DNA of 64,000 nucleotides from Sipunculus nudus (Eukaryota; Annelida; Sipuncula; Golfingiida; Sipunculidae). Under the pieces are notes generated by a model. The model saw nothing but the letters and a program-made list of their open reading frames with translations, searched no databases and had not been told where the DNA came from. Shown here in pieces: positions 53,790 to 64,000 of the stretch. The position numbers and the translations under genes are program-made. The stretch is taken from the NCBI GenBank assembly GCA_026874595.1, contig CM049316.1:45211695-45275694 (forward strand), written 5' to 3'. Position 1 is the first letter of the stretch, and each line of letters begins with the position of its first letter.

Positions 53790-54230
53790 AGAGACCGGCT
53801 CCCAGAGGATGTAAAAAACTGGTGAATTTTTCTCTTGTCCGTTCCGGTATGGAATACGCCTCTACAATCTGGACACCTAACAACAAAGTAAATTCGGATA
53901 AACTAGAGCGTCAGGATTACATCCACCTACTTGCATAGGGCTAGTGTTACCTCCATGTTAAATGACTTAAAGTTGGGTGCATTACAAGATAGGGAGGCGG
54001 AATCAAAGACTGTTATTGATGTATATGGAACTGAATTAAACGGTAGCGGTGCCGGCAGCTTCTATTGATATTATAATTTTAAATAGACCTTCACATGGTA
54101 TATATACGAATCAGACGAATTTAAATATTCGTTTAGTCCTCAGACAATCTTAGAGTGGAATGTTCTGTCACAGACTGTTCTCAAGCACAATTTAAGAACC
54201 GGTTGGCACAAGTGCAAAAACCGTAAGCGC
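53790..54230 (+). pseudogene. 3' end of a non-LTR retrotransposon ORF2 (CR1/Jockey-like)
   Basis: Three in-register pieces match the region C-terminal to RT in these elements. LVRSGMEYASTIWTPNN lies at about 53,835-53,885. ASVTSMLNDLKLGALQDRE lies near 53,941-53,998. SFSPQTILEWNVLSQTV lies near 54,124-54,175. A TAG at about 53,937 and a frame change break the sequence. It is a truncated, inactive copy and different from the LINE at 12-15 kb, which is on the other strand and of another clade. Confidence 0.75.
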
Positions 54231-54299
54231 AAACCCTGTTGGTGTTATGCCCAAAGATTGGGGCCCTACCGACTATCAGCCAGAGACCAGAGCAGTGCT

Positions 54300-55478
54300 G
54301 CTATCACTAATTCATTTGGTAATATAATTTGCCGCCAGGGGGCAGTACATGTACTAGGCGTTGGTAACAGAGAGAGCTAGTCTGCATGATATCGACTGGA
54401 CCCGTCTGTATTGCATGATGTATGTTGTCAACTTTTTCATGAAAATCCCAAGTCAGATCATAACCTGACAACTGATCCTTAGCTATATAGTAAGATGTAA
54501 TCAAGAAGTCGAAAGGCTTACGCTGATTTCACATGGAATAACCCGCTGGAATTAAATTTTAGGTCGTGCATGAAGCGATTACAGAAACCTCTCCTCTCAC
54601 ACTTCTTCTCCAACGACTACACGACCATTAAAGCACGTTTGTAGGCAATAAAACCCGGACCTTTGAATCTGAATTGAATGGTGCGATATAATAAATAAAA
54701 CAGCCATCTCATATCGAATACTGGCAAAGGGTACACGGAGCCCCCGTCGCAAATTCCTGACAAATGCTGACAACTGGATGGGATAACGCATAAGATGGTA
54801 TCATATTTTTGATGAAATTTCTTGAATAACCTGCAAACTAGGCAGTTGCTGAACTTAAACTGGTCTATTTTAGATGTCGTGGTGACTGTGGCAGTAATAG
54901 CTTTTGTCACGGGAATTATTTGCCATATACAACGCCTCGTAACTGTATAGTGACTGTGGTAGTACAAATGAATTCAATGTGACAGACCAAAAGGGAAACC
55001 TTGACTCTTTACTGGCTAGGTCAAGGCAAGCGGTCTCATATAAAACTGTGAAAGCGCTCATTTGACCAAATCTTGATACTTTCAAATTTAATCCAAAAAC
55101 TCTGTATGGCATTTTATGAAAATAGTCATTTGATCAAGCTGTCTGTTAACTTCAGAATAAATAATAAAGTTCCAGTTAGTTAAAATATTGGCAATTTCAC
55201 TCAGAGATTTTTTTTACATATTTAAAGTTACGAAATTTTGAAGAAATTTTAATATATTTGATCAGACATGTTGAAATGGTAACCAACATTAATAGGTTAT
55301 TTTGAAACCAAGCATGGCAGTTGAATCTACTTGGCAAATGTAAAAAAATGCAATGAACTGGAACCTCTTCATCAGCGATTTCGGCATCATACACAGACTT
55401 CTGGACCACCTTCCTGATAAGCAGTATATGAGACTCCCATGCAGAGATACCAGCAAGGAATACCAAATTTGGCGACAA
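54300..55478. other. Less AT-rich stretch with minus-strand open frames, unrecognised
   Basis: Three overlapping minus-strand frames (54307-54504, 54617-54967, 54870-55112) and one at 55197-55478 have no recognised domains. A repeat-rich origin is likely, given retroelement remains on one side and a tandem repeat on the other. Confidence 0.3.
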
Positions 55479-55479
55479 T

Positions 55480-55975
55480 TCTTAAATTCACCATGACCGT
55501 AAAATCAAACCCGGCACTAGGTTTAATTGAATTCCTGATATCACAAACATCGGTATTGCCACTATATTTATTCTTCTACTTTGCTCACAAGTACAAATAT
55601 CAACACAAATATATTAAATATGACCATTTTGAAATTTAGTATGGCAGACGAACATAGCTGTAACAAGTGTGACAATGGCTTTATTGGAATCCCTGGTTAC
55701 AGAAACATAGGTGTTGCTATTAAACATTTTGAATCTTCTATGTTACTCACAAGTCCAGATTTGAAGAACAGTGAATTAAAATTGACGGCCATTTTTTTTT
55801 AATTATTTCATTTTAAAGGTAACCATGAAAAGTACGCCAATGTCTTTAATGGAATCCCTGGTTTCACAAACGTGGGTGATTTAACTGTGTTTAATCTTCC
55901 ACAATGCATTTAAGTCCCAATATAGGACAAATGTATTGAAAACTGATGGCCATTTTGATATTGGGGTTCAACATC
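55480..55975 (+). repeat. Tandem repeat, 3 diverged copies of ~160 bp
   Basis: TTTAATTGAATTCCTG, TTTATTGGAATCCCTGG and TTTAATGGAATCCCTGG occur near 55,520, 55,679 and 55,846. Each is followed by AyAAAC...GGTG, and the later two end with GGCCATTTT. Confidence 0.65.
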
Positions 55976-57054
55976 CACAAATCGACAAATTTGAGCAATA
56001 AAATCCATTTGGCATGAAAATCCAGCTGGATCTCCGCAGAAGTAAATCAAGTCAAAAAAGGTTAGAAGGTAATGAACTCAGAAATAAAATATGCAATATA
56101 TGCGGATGACAACACATTGAAAAATAAATGTCAGATCCAAGACTGTCACCTGCGACTATTGTCGAATCTGACCACAGGAAAATGTTTTAAAATCAGCCGT
56201 ATTGGAGGTTTCGTATAAATTCGGGCAAAAGAACAAGAAAATGACCGAAAATTATTGTCGATGGTTTTTGCACTAGTATTCCAAGAATTCTCCCATCCCC
56301 TCCGCATAAAATATATCGATACAGAGATAAACTCATCAACTCTATCTCTTACAATTGTCAATAAATGTTTATTGAGAGTTCATTAAATTTAGGAATAAAC
56401 TAAACTAAGTTTTTTTAGAATATTTATTAACAACCGCATATGTTAATCATAAAATAATTTTATCTTCTTTTACAATTCACTTCTTTTATTCCTCGTGGTT
56501 CATCCTTATTCATTTCATATTTTTTTTAATATAAGAAAACCTTTAGGATCATCTTAAACTAAAAGCCCATATGCGTGTAAATGAGCATATATGAAAAAAT
56601 ATCTCATAAGAAATTGCAACTGTATGAAACCCATTGCCGGTCAGATTGCATGTGTGACCATGTCCATGTATCAACTGGTAATAAAGGAATAGTTGATAAA
56701 TTCGTCAAAGGCAATGCCGCCGATCGGGTACACCGAGGGGTGCTGTCCTCTAGTGACGGCTTGGCAGATTAATTTAAGCAGTGCATATGCAGTTAGGTTC
56801 TTATTGAGTTTGTTTTCCCGCCAAAACTTCGCAGTTAGGGGCAGCTGGGTCGGACTCTCTCAAAGATCAACAATTTTGGGCCATACTTGTTGTCTCTGGC
56901 ATTTGTTGAAGGGACCAAAGTGAAGCTGGCTTCAGGCACCAACCACCTTGTTTTTGTCGGGCTTACGACCACCTGGTTTTGTCAGGCTTACGATTATGCC
57001 AGCCTGAATGGGAAGTGTTCGACGTTGTCTACAATAGGCCTAATTGAAAATAAA

Positions 57055-57056
<2 letters not shown>

Positions 57057-57116
<60 letters not shown>

Positions 57117-57216
57117 CAGGTAAATGACGTAATGCCAGTCCCTTTTCTGGTAGAAGTTCTTCAAAAACCATGTATTCGCTGTACAACCAAATACTTTTAA
57201 ATATCACGCGCATCGG

Positions 57217-57273
<57 letters not shown>
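57057..57273. repeat. Paired (TA)n tracts
   Basis: Tracts at 57057-57115 and 57219-57273 flank 103 bases of unique sequence and together could extrude as one AT-rich hairpin. Confidence 0.9.
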
Positions 57274-57276
<3 letters not shown>

Positions 57277-57713
57277 CACTTTTAATCCGATATCGAAGGA
57301 AATCTAACTATCGTGTCACGGAAAGCATATAGATAATGTACACTACACGAAACATTAAACAAATGAAAACATAGGCCTAAGTAGGATTAGATGCTCATCT
57401 TGCCACTGTCTATATAATTTTATTATCATTTTCATTTTATTTCATTAAAAAAAAGGTACTGGTGAAATCAGTATATAATTAGAGTATTGTCAAATATTAA
57501 ATAAATTATTTGTAACAATGGAGGAAAACAGAAATATTCTATAAACATGTACATTAAAACCAAGTTTGAAACTTATCAGTTTCCCATATATTCTCAATAA
57601 TGTACACGAATTCTCAGTTTATATCTCTTATCTTAAAAGATTTTAACCTGGCGAAATTAAAAATATATATTTTCTAGATTTATCCTGAATAAGTATATAT
57701 ACTACTAGTAGTT

Positions 57714-57716
<3 letters not shown>

Positions 57717-57758
<42 letters not shown>
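57717..57758. repeat. (TA)n microsatellite
   Basis: About 20 TA units. Confidence 0.9.
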
Positions 57759-57761
<3 letters not shown>

Positions 57762-58347
57762 TCAAATTCTAACAATTAAGTCTGATAATTCTGATTGTGC
57801 ATCTTACCATTCATATCCTGGGGAGTCGCAACCTTAAACTTGATAGAAAATGAAGATATTCATATGTTTCATATGATTTCTGATATTTAGATAAATATAT
57901 ACGTTAAATTAAGTTAGGTTTCTTGTTTGTTAGAATATTAATCATATTTCATTATTATTTTGATTTTTTATTTGCATTTTTCTATTATTGTTACCCTCAT
58001 CATGTTATTAACTAGTTATATACTAGTAACCCACGCGTCAGTCATACCGCGTTCTTAATCGGCGGCACATCAGGCCTGGAGTTGTTTTGACAAGCCACCG
58101 TGAGTGGTCCCTAATATTTCGGGCAGGTGGCGCTGGGATGGTATTGACAGGCGACAACAAAGTGTTCGATGTGAAATGCCCCCAGAGCAACAAATTGTAA
58201 GGTACTGGCTTCCTTTGCTGTCATCGTAGTTTCATGCACCAAACCAACAGATTTTTCTCCTGTTCAATCCCTAACTATACATTTATTTTTTAACGTATAA
58301 AATAATGTTGATAATGTTTCTCGGTACATGAGCAAAGAAACAAGATG

Positions 58348-58348
<1 letters not shown>

Positions 58349-58392
<44 letters not shown>
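58349..58392. repeat. (TA)n microsatellite
   Basis: About 22 TA units. Confidence 0.9.
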
Positions 58393-58397
<5 letters not shown>

Positions 58398-59327
58398 ACA
58401 AAATTTACAAATTTCAAAGTCATTTTATTATGTTTATATTGGAACTAGAAATAGATAAATGGGCAGAGGGTTCTCCCCCCCCCCCCCCTTGATGCCCTAG
58501 GGTCATCTGACACCGTGCCAGTATGCCAGCTGTAATTTTTAAAGGGAACTCCCGATGACGTCACGAAGTCAGGTGAGGACAAGGGAGTACCACAAATATG
58601 GCTGCCAAGTAAACACGACAAACAGGTGAGGCGAAACTTTGCAAGTTTCCCGTCCTCCAAGCTGTCTGACATTCTTGTTTAAAGTATATTTATGCTAAAA
58701 CTAACTTACTTTCATTCAGTTTTCGCTAGACTTGTCATCAAATTAGTTTAAAGGCTACTAATGACGTTTAACGTGAAAAGAAAACGTGAACTTTGCCAAG
58801 ATATGAGCCATAATGAGGCCTCAATTCAGGAAGTCTGTCGTCATTCTTACTCAAGCATTCTGTCATCAGGCCGTCTGTCACCAGTCACTCGTGTTGAATA
58901 AAATGAAATGGTATGTATAGCAGAGATAACAAAATGGCAAACAGATCTTATTGTGTCTCTCAAAAAATAACATGAATGCACTTCATCGTTGGTATAAACA
59001 ATCACCAAAAATGATTTCGGAAAAAAAAAATTAATGTCCCCCCCCCCCCCGCCTTATACTGTTATACAAAACATCTTTGCCTTGGTGCAAGGCAGAGAAT
59101 TACACAATGGGGACCCGGGCTCCATAATCCTACTTGAATATGGTCTTATGATTTTGCATAGCATTCCTTCTGGTATACCATAAGGATAAAAAAAATACTA
59201 TCTTCACTCTGCCTATCTTAGTATCTATCCTTTATTTCTTGACTGCCATACTTATGCTCTGAGAGAGCCCTAGTTGATCCATTTGGAAAACTAGAGACAT
59301 TCCAGTCAACAATAAAATTAGGATACC

Positions 59328-59538
59328 TGCAACACATGTATGCCCTTACGCTCTTTACACAGCGCTTTACCTATAGGGCTGTTGCATATCAGAATAATGT
59401 CACAATAGTTAATGATGTCGCCACCAGATGGCAGCAACAACCGGTGACTTGTACATGTATGAGTGATATAACCGCGCAGTAATATAATAAAATATAGTTC
59501 CAGAATGGCGTGGTTTGCTTGACACGTGACGCGCAACA
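59328..59538 (+). mobile_element. Putative 5' LTR of the Ty3/Gypsy element
   Basis: The right edge is supported because a TGG-starting primer-binding site follows directly at 59539 and the sequence ends in CA. The left edge (TGCAACAC) is the nearest plausible TG start, giving about 211 bp, and is uncertain because the 3' LTR is not in the window. AATAAA lies at 59486-59491. A 14-base match to the CTCF core (CCACCAGATGGCAG) lies at 59421-59434. Confidence 0.55.
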
Positions 59539-59554
59539 TGGTGTCAGAAAAGGG
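59539..59554 (+). other. Primer-binding site of the Ty3/Gypsy element
   Basis: TGGTGTCAGAAAAGGG begins with TGG, as expected for pairing with a tRNA CCA end, directly after the LTR. The priming tRNA was not identified. Confidence 0.55.
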
Positions 59555-59746
59555 ATGAAAAACTGTATTTAAACAAGGTACAGGCAATGGTCAAGTGACA
59601 CAAAGGACAATTAAAGAACTGTGAACCTAAAGGGCCACACAATATAGGATTACCGTCGCTGTCAGAAAAAGGTCAGCCGATCGAAAAAAAAAGCAGACGT
59701 CGTGTCAGGTAGGCCGCCATATTGTTAAAAAAAAAGGAAAGACAAA
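59539..59746 (+). other. Gypsy leader between LTR and gag
   Basis: Non-coding leader of about 190 bases after the primer-binding site. It contains GCCGCCATATTG (YY1-like on the reverse strand) near 59,711 and a purine-rich stretch before the gag ATG (ACAAAATGG context). Confidence 0.5.
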
Positions 59747-61906
59747 ATGGCCGAATGTCCGAAACCTAAACAATTAGATCTGTCCTCCAATAAAACGGAA
59801 AACTGGAAACGGTTTAAGAGATCTTATGAACTATACTCCATGAGTATTGAACTTGACAAAAAAACTGAAAAGCAACAAAGTGCTATCTTACTGAGTCTTG
59901 CGGGACCAGAAGCAACGGAAATATACGATAGTTTCGACATACCGGTAGATGAGAGATACAAAATTGAGACAGTGCTACGAAAATTTGAAGAATTTTGTGT
60001 TAATCAGGAGAACATTACAGTGGAAAGGTACAAATTTGGCACTAGAGTGCAGCGTGAAGGTGAGACGTTTGACTCGTTTCTTACTGATCTTAGGACTTTG
60101 ATTAAAACCTGTGATTATGGTGAACTGAAGGATGACATTTTGAAAGATCATATTGTTATTGGCATAAAATCAGATACAGTAAGAGAAAGACTGTTTAGAG
60201 AAAGGAAGTTAACCCTGAGCAAAGCAATTGACATAGCAAAATCGGCAGAACTGTCACAGTCTCACATCAAAACAATATCAGGTGCTGAAGCCTTGCCATG
60301 TAATATAAACACTGTGAAAAGGTCAGAAAAATATGTCAGTCAAAGACATGTAGCAAACAAAAAAGAAACTGTGTTTCAATGTCCAAAATGTGGAACAAAA
60401 CACACAAGCAAAAAGTGTCCAGCATTCGGAAAGCTGTGTAAAAAATGTAATAAACCCAATCACTTTGCTGTATGCTGTAGAACACGCATGCATGACCAAA
60501 GCAGACCGAAAAGAGGAAGGAGAAAAGTGCACTTTGTAGAAAACATATCTGAAGATGACCGTACAACAGATAGTGAGGACAATGCATTTTTAATAGAGTC
60601 AGTCTTCTGCACAGAAAAAGTGGTCAAATTTGATGTTGTATCTACTAATGAACAAGAATGGTATCAGACATTACAAATAAAAGACTGTAACAAGAAAATA
60701 CAGTTCAAACTTGATTCGGGAGCACAAGCTTACATCATTCCAGTGAAATTGTACAAGAAAATAGGGGAACCAAGAAAAGGTACCATGACAAAAAGCAGTG
60801 TCCAGCTACACACGTACAATAAACAAAATCTGAAAACAATTGGCGTTGTTGTGCTACCAGTCCAGTACAAAGATACAACACATGAGTTAGACTTTCACAT
60901 TGTTGATGTTAAGTCAACGCCCATCTTGGGTTTAAAAGCACTGCTAAACATGAACTTGGTGAAAAGAGTAGAGTCTGTTGACACGGACACAAATCAGATA
61001 CTGAAAAAATATGCGGAGGTATTTGACGGAATAGGAGAGCTGTCGGGCAACTATAATATACAGCTACAAACTGACGCTAAACCGATAGTACATCCAGCAA
61101 GGAGAATTGCAGAAACAATGAGACCTCGTGTAAAAAAATGTCTGGACAATATGGAAAAAGCAAAAATAATCCAGAAAGTAGAACATCCGACCGACTGGGT
61201 CAACTCTATTGTAATCGTAGAAAAGAAAAATGGCTCGCTACGAATATGTCTCGACCCCCGAGATTTAAACAACTACATCAAAAGAGAGCACTTTCAAATA
61301 CCAACCATTGAGGATATACAAGCCAAACTGGCAGGTGCCAAGTACTTCTCAACTCTTGACTGCTCAGCTGGCTATTGGCATGTTAAACTCACAGAGGACA
61401 GTGCAAACCTTACAACTTTCAACACACCGTTTGGACGGTATAAGTTCCTGCGTTTGCCATTCGGCATAACGTCAGCGCAAGAAGTGTTCCAGAGAAAAAT
61501 CAGTCAGATCTTCGAAAACACAGATGGAGTTCTGAATTACGTTGATGATATTTTAGTTTATGGAAAAACAGAACAAGAACATGACAAGCGACTCGAACAA
61601 GTTCTACAAAAATGCCAAAAAGAAAACATCAAGCTGAAAAGAGAGAAATGCAAGATCAAAACAACAGAAACTACATATTTAGGGCACACAGTATCAGAGA
61701 AAGGGCTACTTCCAGACCCAGAGAAAATACATGCTATACAACACATGCCAGTGCCAGAAGACAAAGCAGCAGTACAGCGCCTGCTAGGCATGATAAATTG
61801 GCTTGGTAAATTCATACCAAATGTATCTGAACTGACTGAACCCTTTAGACAACTGATCAAGAAAGACAGTATTTCAGTGGCAGAAAGCACAGCAAGATTC
61901 ATTTGA
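59747..61906 (+). CDS. Ty3/Gypsy Gag-protease-reverse transcriptase polyprotein, frameshifted at its end
   Basis: This 719-codon frame encodes the replication proteins of an LTR retrotransposon. A Gag-like region (about 1-200) leads to two zinc knuckles: C212/C215/H219/C224 and C231/C234/H239/C244. An aspartic protease follows with the active-site DSG at 323-325. The reverse transcriptase (about 450-640) has the LDCSAGYWH block and catalytic YVDD at 598-601. Gag and Pol share one frame with no separating stop. The last ten or so codons are out of register: near 61,871-61,877 the homology passes to the next frame, so the TGA at 61904 is an artefact of an indel in this copy. Otherwise the frame is intact, suggesting a fairly young insertion. 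Placed in Ty3/Gypsy by domain order; the clade is not resolved. Confidence 0.93.
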   Translation: MAECPKPKQLDLSSNKTENWKRFKRSYELYSMSIELDKKTEKQQSAILLSLAGPEATEIYDSFDIPVDERYKIETVLRKFEEFCVNQENITVERYKFGTRVQREGETFDSFLTDLRTLIKTCDYGELKDDILKDHIVIGIKSDTVRERLFRERKLTLSKAIDIAKSAELSQSHIKTISGAEALPCNINTVKRSEKYVSQRHVANKKETVFQCPKCGTKHTSKKCPAFGKLCKKCNKPNHFAVCCRTRMHDQSRPKRGRRKVHFVENISEDDRTTDSEDNAFLIESVFCTEKVVKFDVVSTNEQEWYQTLQIKDCNKKIQFKLDSGAQAYIIPVKLYKKIGEPRKGTMTKSSVQLHTYNKQNLKTIGVVVLPVQYKDTTHELDFHIVDVKSTPILGLKALLNMNLVKRVESVDTDTNQILKKYAEVFDGIGELSGNYNIQLQTDAKPIVHPARRIAETMRPRVKKCLDNMEKAKIIQKVEHPTDWVNSIVIVEKKNGSLRICLDPRDLNNYIKREHFQIPTIEDIQAKLAGAKYFSTLDCSAGYWHVKLTEDSANLTTFNTPFGRYKFLRLPFGITSAQEVFQRKISQIFENTDGVLNYVDDILVYGKTEQEHDKRLEQVLQKCQKENIKLKREKCKIKTTETTYLGHTVSEKGLLPDPEKIHAIQHMPVPEDKAAVQRLLGMINWLGKFIPNVSELTEPFRQLIKKDSISVAESTARFI

Positions 61907-63773
61907 GAAAATCAAAGCGTTGTTGGCAGACAAACCATTACTGAGATATTTTGATGTAAACAAAGATGTAACAATCTCAACTGATGCAAGCCAAAGTGGA
62001 CTTGGTGCTGTATTACTCCAGGAGGGACAACCAGTGGCATTTGCAAGTCGTGCACTGAATGAATGTGAACAGAGATATGCACAGATAGAAAAGGAGTGTT
62101 TGGCAGTACTATATGCATGTGAAAGATTCCATCAATATGTGTATGGGAAAATTGTCCATGTAGAAAATGATCACAAACCACTTGAGATAATATTCAAAAA
62201 GAAACTAGCAAATGCACCACCGCGCCTTCAGAGAATGTTAATCAGACAACAAAAGTACACTATAGATCTGAAATACAAGCCAGGAAAGGAACTTTATGTG
62301 GCTGATACGCTAAGCAGAGCATATCCCCCACAGAATGAACAGAATGCAAATAAACTTGATGAAGATATAGAATGTCACATCCACATGATAACCAGAAACA
62401 TTGCAATGACACAGAACAAACAAAGTGAAGTGAGTAAAGAAACTGAGAAAGACACAAAACTACAGATGCTGAGAAATGTCATAGAAAATGGATGGCCAGA
62501 TGAGAAATCTAAGGTACCTCAAGACATAAAAGACTATTTCAACTTCAGAGAAGAGCTTACAGTTTACAAAGGAATGATACTGAAAGGAGACAGAATTATC
62601 ATACCAGATAACATGAGAAAACAAATACTGAACAAACTCCATTCAGGACACTGGGGCATAGAGAGAACAAAGAGAAGAGCTAAGGAAACTGTATACTGGC
62701 CGGGCATAACAAAACACATCGAAAACATGGTGAAAAACTGTCAAGCTTGCCAGAAATTCTCAGATGCAAATCAAAAAGAAACCATGAAACCACATGATGT
62801 ACCAAACAGAGCATGGGAGAAAATTGGGACAGATTTGTTTCACTTCAAGGACAGTGAGTACATAATTCTATGTGATTATTACTCCAAATTCTTTGAAATA
62901 TACAAATTAAAAGACACACGTGCCACCACAATAATAGAGGCAACAAAGTCAATTTTTGCTAGATTTGGAATACCAAAGACTGTTATTAGTGATAATGGTC
63001 CACAATACACCTCTATGGCTTACAAGCAGTTTGCCACAAATTGGAATTTTGAGCACATCACCACAAGTCCTGAGTACCCTCAGAGCAATGGACAAACGGA
63101 AAGGGCCGTGAAAACAGCCAAAAGAATGTTGTTAAAATCAGAGGAGACTGGATCAGATCCATTTTTGGGTTTATTAGAATATAGAAACACCCCACTAAGT
63201 GCAAACATAGGATCACCTGCCCAGCTACTAATGAATAAGCGACTTCGTACAACTATACCTACACATGAAAAATTACTTGATCCAGAAGTTCAGATTACTG
63301 CTAGAAAAGAGCTAAAGAACCGACAAGTCAAATCACAAGTGCGCTACAACAGAACTGCTAAAGACTTGACAGACCTGCAAGGGGGAGATACAGTTATATT
63401 TAGAAAATCTCTTGATCCGAAGGAACCATTCAAAAGCGGCACAATATGGAAGAAACTCAACAAATCCAGAGCATACACCATTAGAGACAATAGGGGCCGC
63501 ATGTATAACAGAAACAGACGTTTCATTAAAAAATCAGATGTGATGATTAGTGAACCATCATTTGATAATATTAGTGAATACTCGGAGGACACACAGTCAA
63601 CAGGAAACAGAGACACTGTGACACCACAAGCAGAAAGAATGCAAAATGAAACTGTAGCACCACAAACAAATAAGGACTCTGATAAACAACAAAACAATGT
63701 GCTAAAGAGTGAAAATTTTAAAACAAGCAGTGGGAGACTCATAAAGAAACCACTTCGATACAGAGATGATTAA
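61875..63773 (+). CDS. Ty3/Gypsy RNase H-integrase part of pol, separated by frameshift
   Basis: This is the continuation of the upstream pol frame, shifted by one base, so it has no start codon of its own. Counting from residue 1 at 61,920, the RNase H domain shows D22, E57, D84 and D129. The integrase has an HHCC zinc finger (H241, H244, C274, C277) and a DD35E core at D305, D358 and E394. The C-terminal domain includes a Tyr/Arg-rich YNRNRR segment near 529-534, common in Gypsy integrases. No chromodomain is seen. RNase H-before-integrase order is the Ty3/Gypsy signature. The reading frame is uninterrupted to TAA at 63771-63773. With the frameshift, this copy probably cannot make a full polyprotein unless the indel is bypassed. 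Confidence 0.93.
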   Translation, partial: QWQKAQQDSFEKIKALLADKPLLRYFDVNKDVTISTDASQSGLGAVLLQEGQPVAFASRALNECEQRYAQIEKECLAVLYACERFHQYVYGKIVHVENDHKPLEIIFKKKLANAPPRLQRMLIRQQKYTIDLKYKPGKELYVADTLSRAYPPQNEQNANKLDEDIECHIHMITRNIAMTQNKQSEVSKETEKDTKLQMLRNVIENGWPDEKSKVPQDIKDYFNFREELTVYKGMILKGDRIIIPDNMRKQILNKLHSGHWGIERTKRRAKETVYWPGITKHIENMVKNCQACQKFSDANQKETMKPHDVPNRAWEKIGTDLFHFKDSEYIILCDYYSKFFEIYKLKDTRATTIIEATKSIFARFGIPKTVISDNGPQYTSMAYKQFATNWNFEHITTSPEYPQSNGQTERAVKTAKRMLLKSEETGSDPFLGLLEYRNTPLSANIGSPAQLLMNKRLRTTIPTHEKLLDPEVQITARKELKNRQVKSQVRYNRTAKDLTDLQGGDTVIFRKSLDPKEPFKSGTIWKKLNKSRAYTIRDNRGRMYNRNRRFIKKSDVMISEPSFDNISEYSEDTQSTGNRDTVTPQAERMQNETVAPQTNKDSDKQQNNVLKSENFKTSSGRLIKKPLRYRDD

Positions 63774-64000
63774 TTTCTTATTTTGCATAGCTAAGATTAC
63801 ATTAGTATACACACAAGCACACACACAAGCACGCGAGCACACAAAATTGAAAGGACAGTTATTTGAACTCTGTTTTATTTAAACTTTTAAAATATTTATT
63901 TCGTGAAATTAGTGATACAACAACAACAAAAGAACTCATCACTTATTGACTTTGTGAAAATCACTGAATACATGATAATGTTACTTTTCTTTTAAAAAAA
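63774..64000 (+). mobile_element. Gypsy 3' untranslated part, 3' LTR not reached
   Basis: The stretch starts AT-rich, with a CA/CACAAG-rich block at about 63,808-63,846. The window ends in an A-run that could begin the polypurine tract. No repeat of the 5' LTR is seen, so the 3' LTR must lie beyond position 64,000. Confidence 0.5.

Larger units (their letters stand above)
55976..59327. other. Intergenic
   Basis: Mostly AT-rich with several TA tracts and C-runs (58,477-58,488; 59,038-59,050). A CRE palindrome (58,556-58,563) near a YY1-like ATGGCTGCC (about 58,599) hints at a promoter, unproved. Confidence 0.5.

Noticed and set aside
54617-55112. Overlapping minus-strand frames as a real gene
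   Set aside because: No domain recognised, two overlapping registers, located between retroelement debris and a tandem repeat.
60323-60587. Minus-strand open frames across the Gypsy element
   Set aside because: Shadows of the gag-pol frames with no domains.
61862-61906. Programmed frameshift between RT and RNase H
   Set aside because: Recoding in such elements normally lies at the gag-pol junction, and Gag and Pol are already in one frame here; an indel is simpler.

Overview
The window looks like animal nuclear DNA: AT-rich, with long (TA)n tracts, GT-AG introns, a five-exon homeobox gene, and many retroelement and SINE-like fragments. The repeat style (tandem-repeat-bearing non-autonomous elements, tails with GACGGACGC-type motifs, fragments containing GCGGATCCAG or GGGGCGTAGCC, tRNA-derived SINE heads) suggests a spiralian, most likely a bivalve mollusc. 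The species is inferred and cannot be proved from this window.

One gene is supported from end to end. At 43,340-49,289 (+) five exons encode a 422-residue PRD-class homeodomain protein. It has lysine at homeodomain position 50, as in Goosecoid, Otx and Pitx, but it lacks the Goosecoid N-terminal repressor motif and an OAR tail. Every exon joins in frame with good splice sites. An in-frame stop lies two codons before the ATG. A TATA-like box with a TCAGTC initiator lies upstream. The gene sits alone: about 24 kb without convincing coding sequence precedes it and about 10 kb follows it, apart from mobile-element remains.

The right end (about 59,328-64,000) holds a nearly intact Ty3/Gypsy LTR retrotransposon: a putative 5' LTR with a CTCF-type motif, a primer-binding site, Gag-protease-RT in one frame, and RNase H-integrase in another. 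A single frameshift separates the two frames. The 3' LTR is outside the window.

The rest is mostly repeat-derived. A decayed L1/Tx1-type LINE (minus strand, 12.0-15.4 kb) is interrupted by a 1-kb element with 300-bp tandem repeats. A non-LTR RT fragment lies at 20.7 kb, a non-LTR 3' end at 53.8 kb, and a possible solo LTR at 52.3-53.0 kb. A 520-bp foldback sits at 6.5-7.0 kb and an inverted-repeat composite at 22.3-23.5 kb. Tandem-repeat blocks occur at 26.4, 34.5, 50.5 and 55.5 kb. Three SINE-like tRNA-derived heads and many microsatellites are also present. A few promoter-like patches (1.35, 18.9 and 25.5 kb) and tiny candidate first exons are listed with low confidence.
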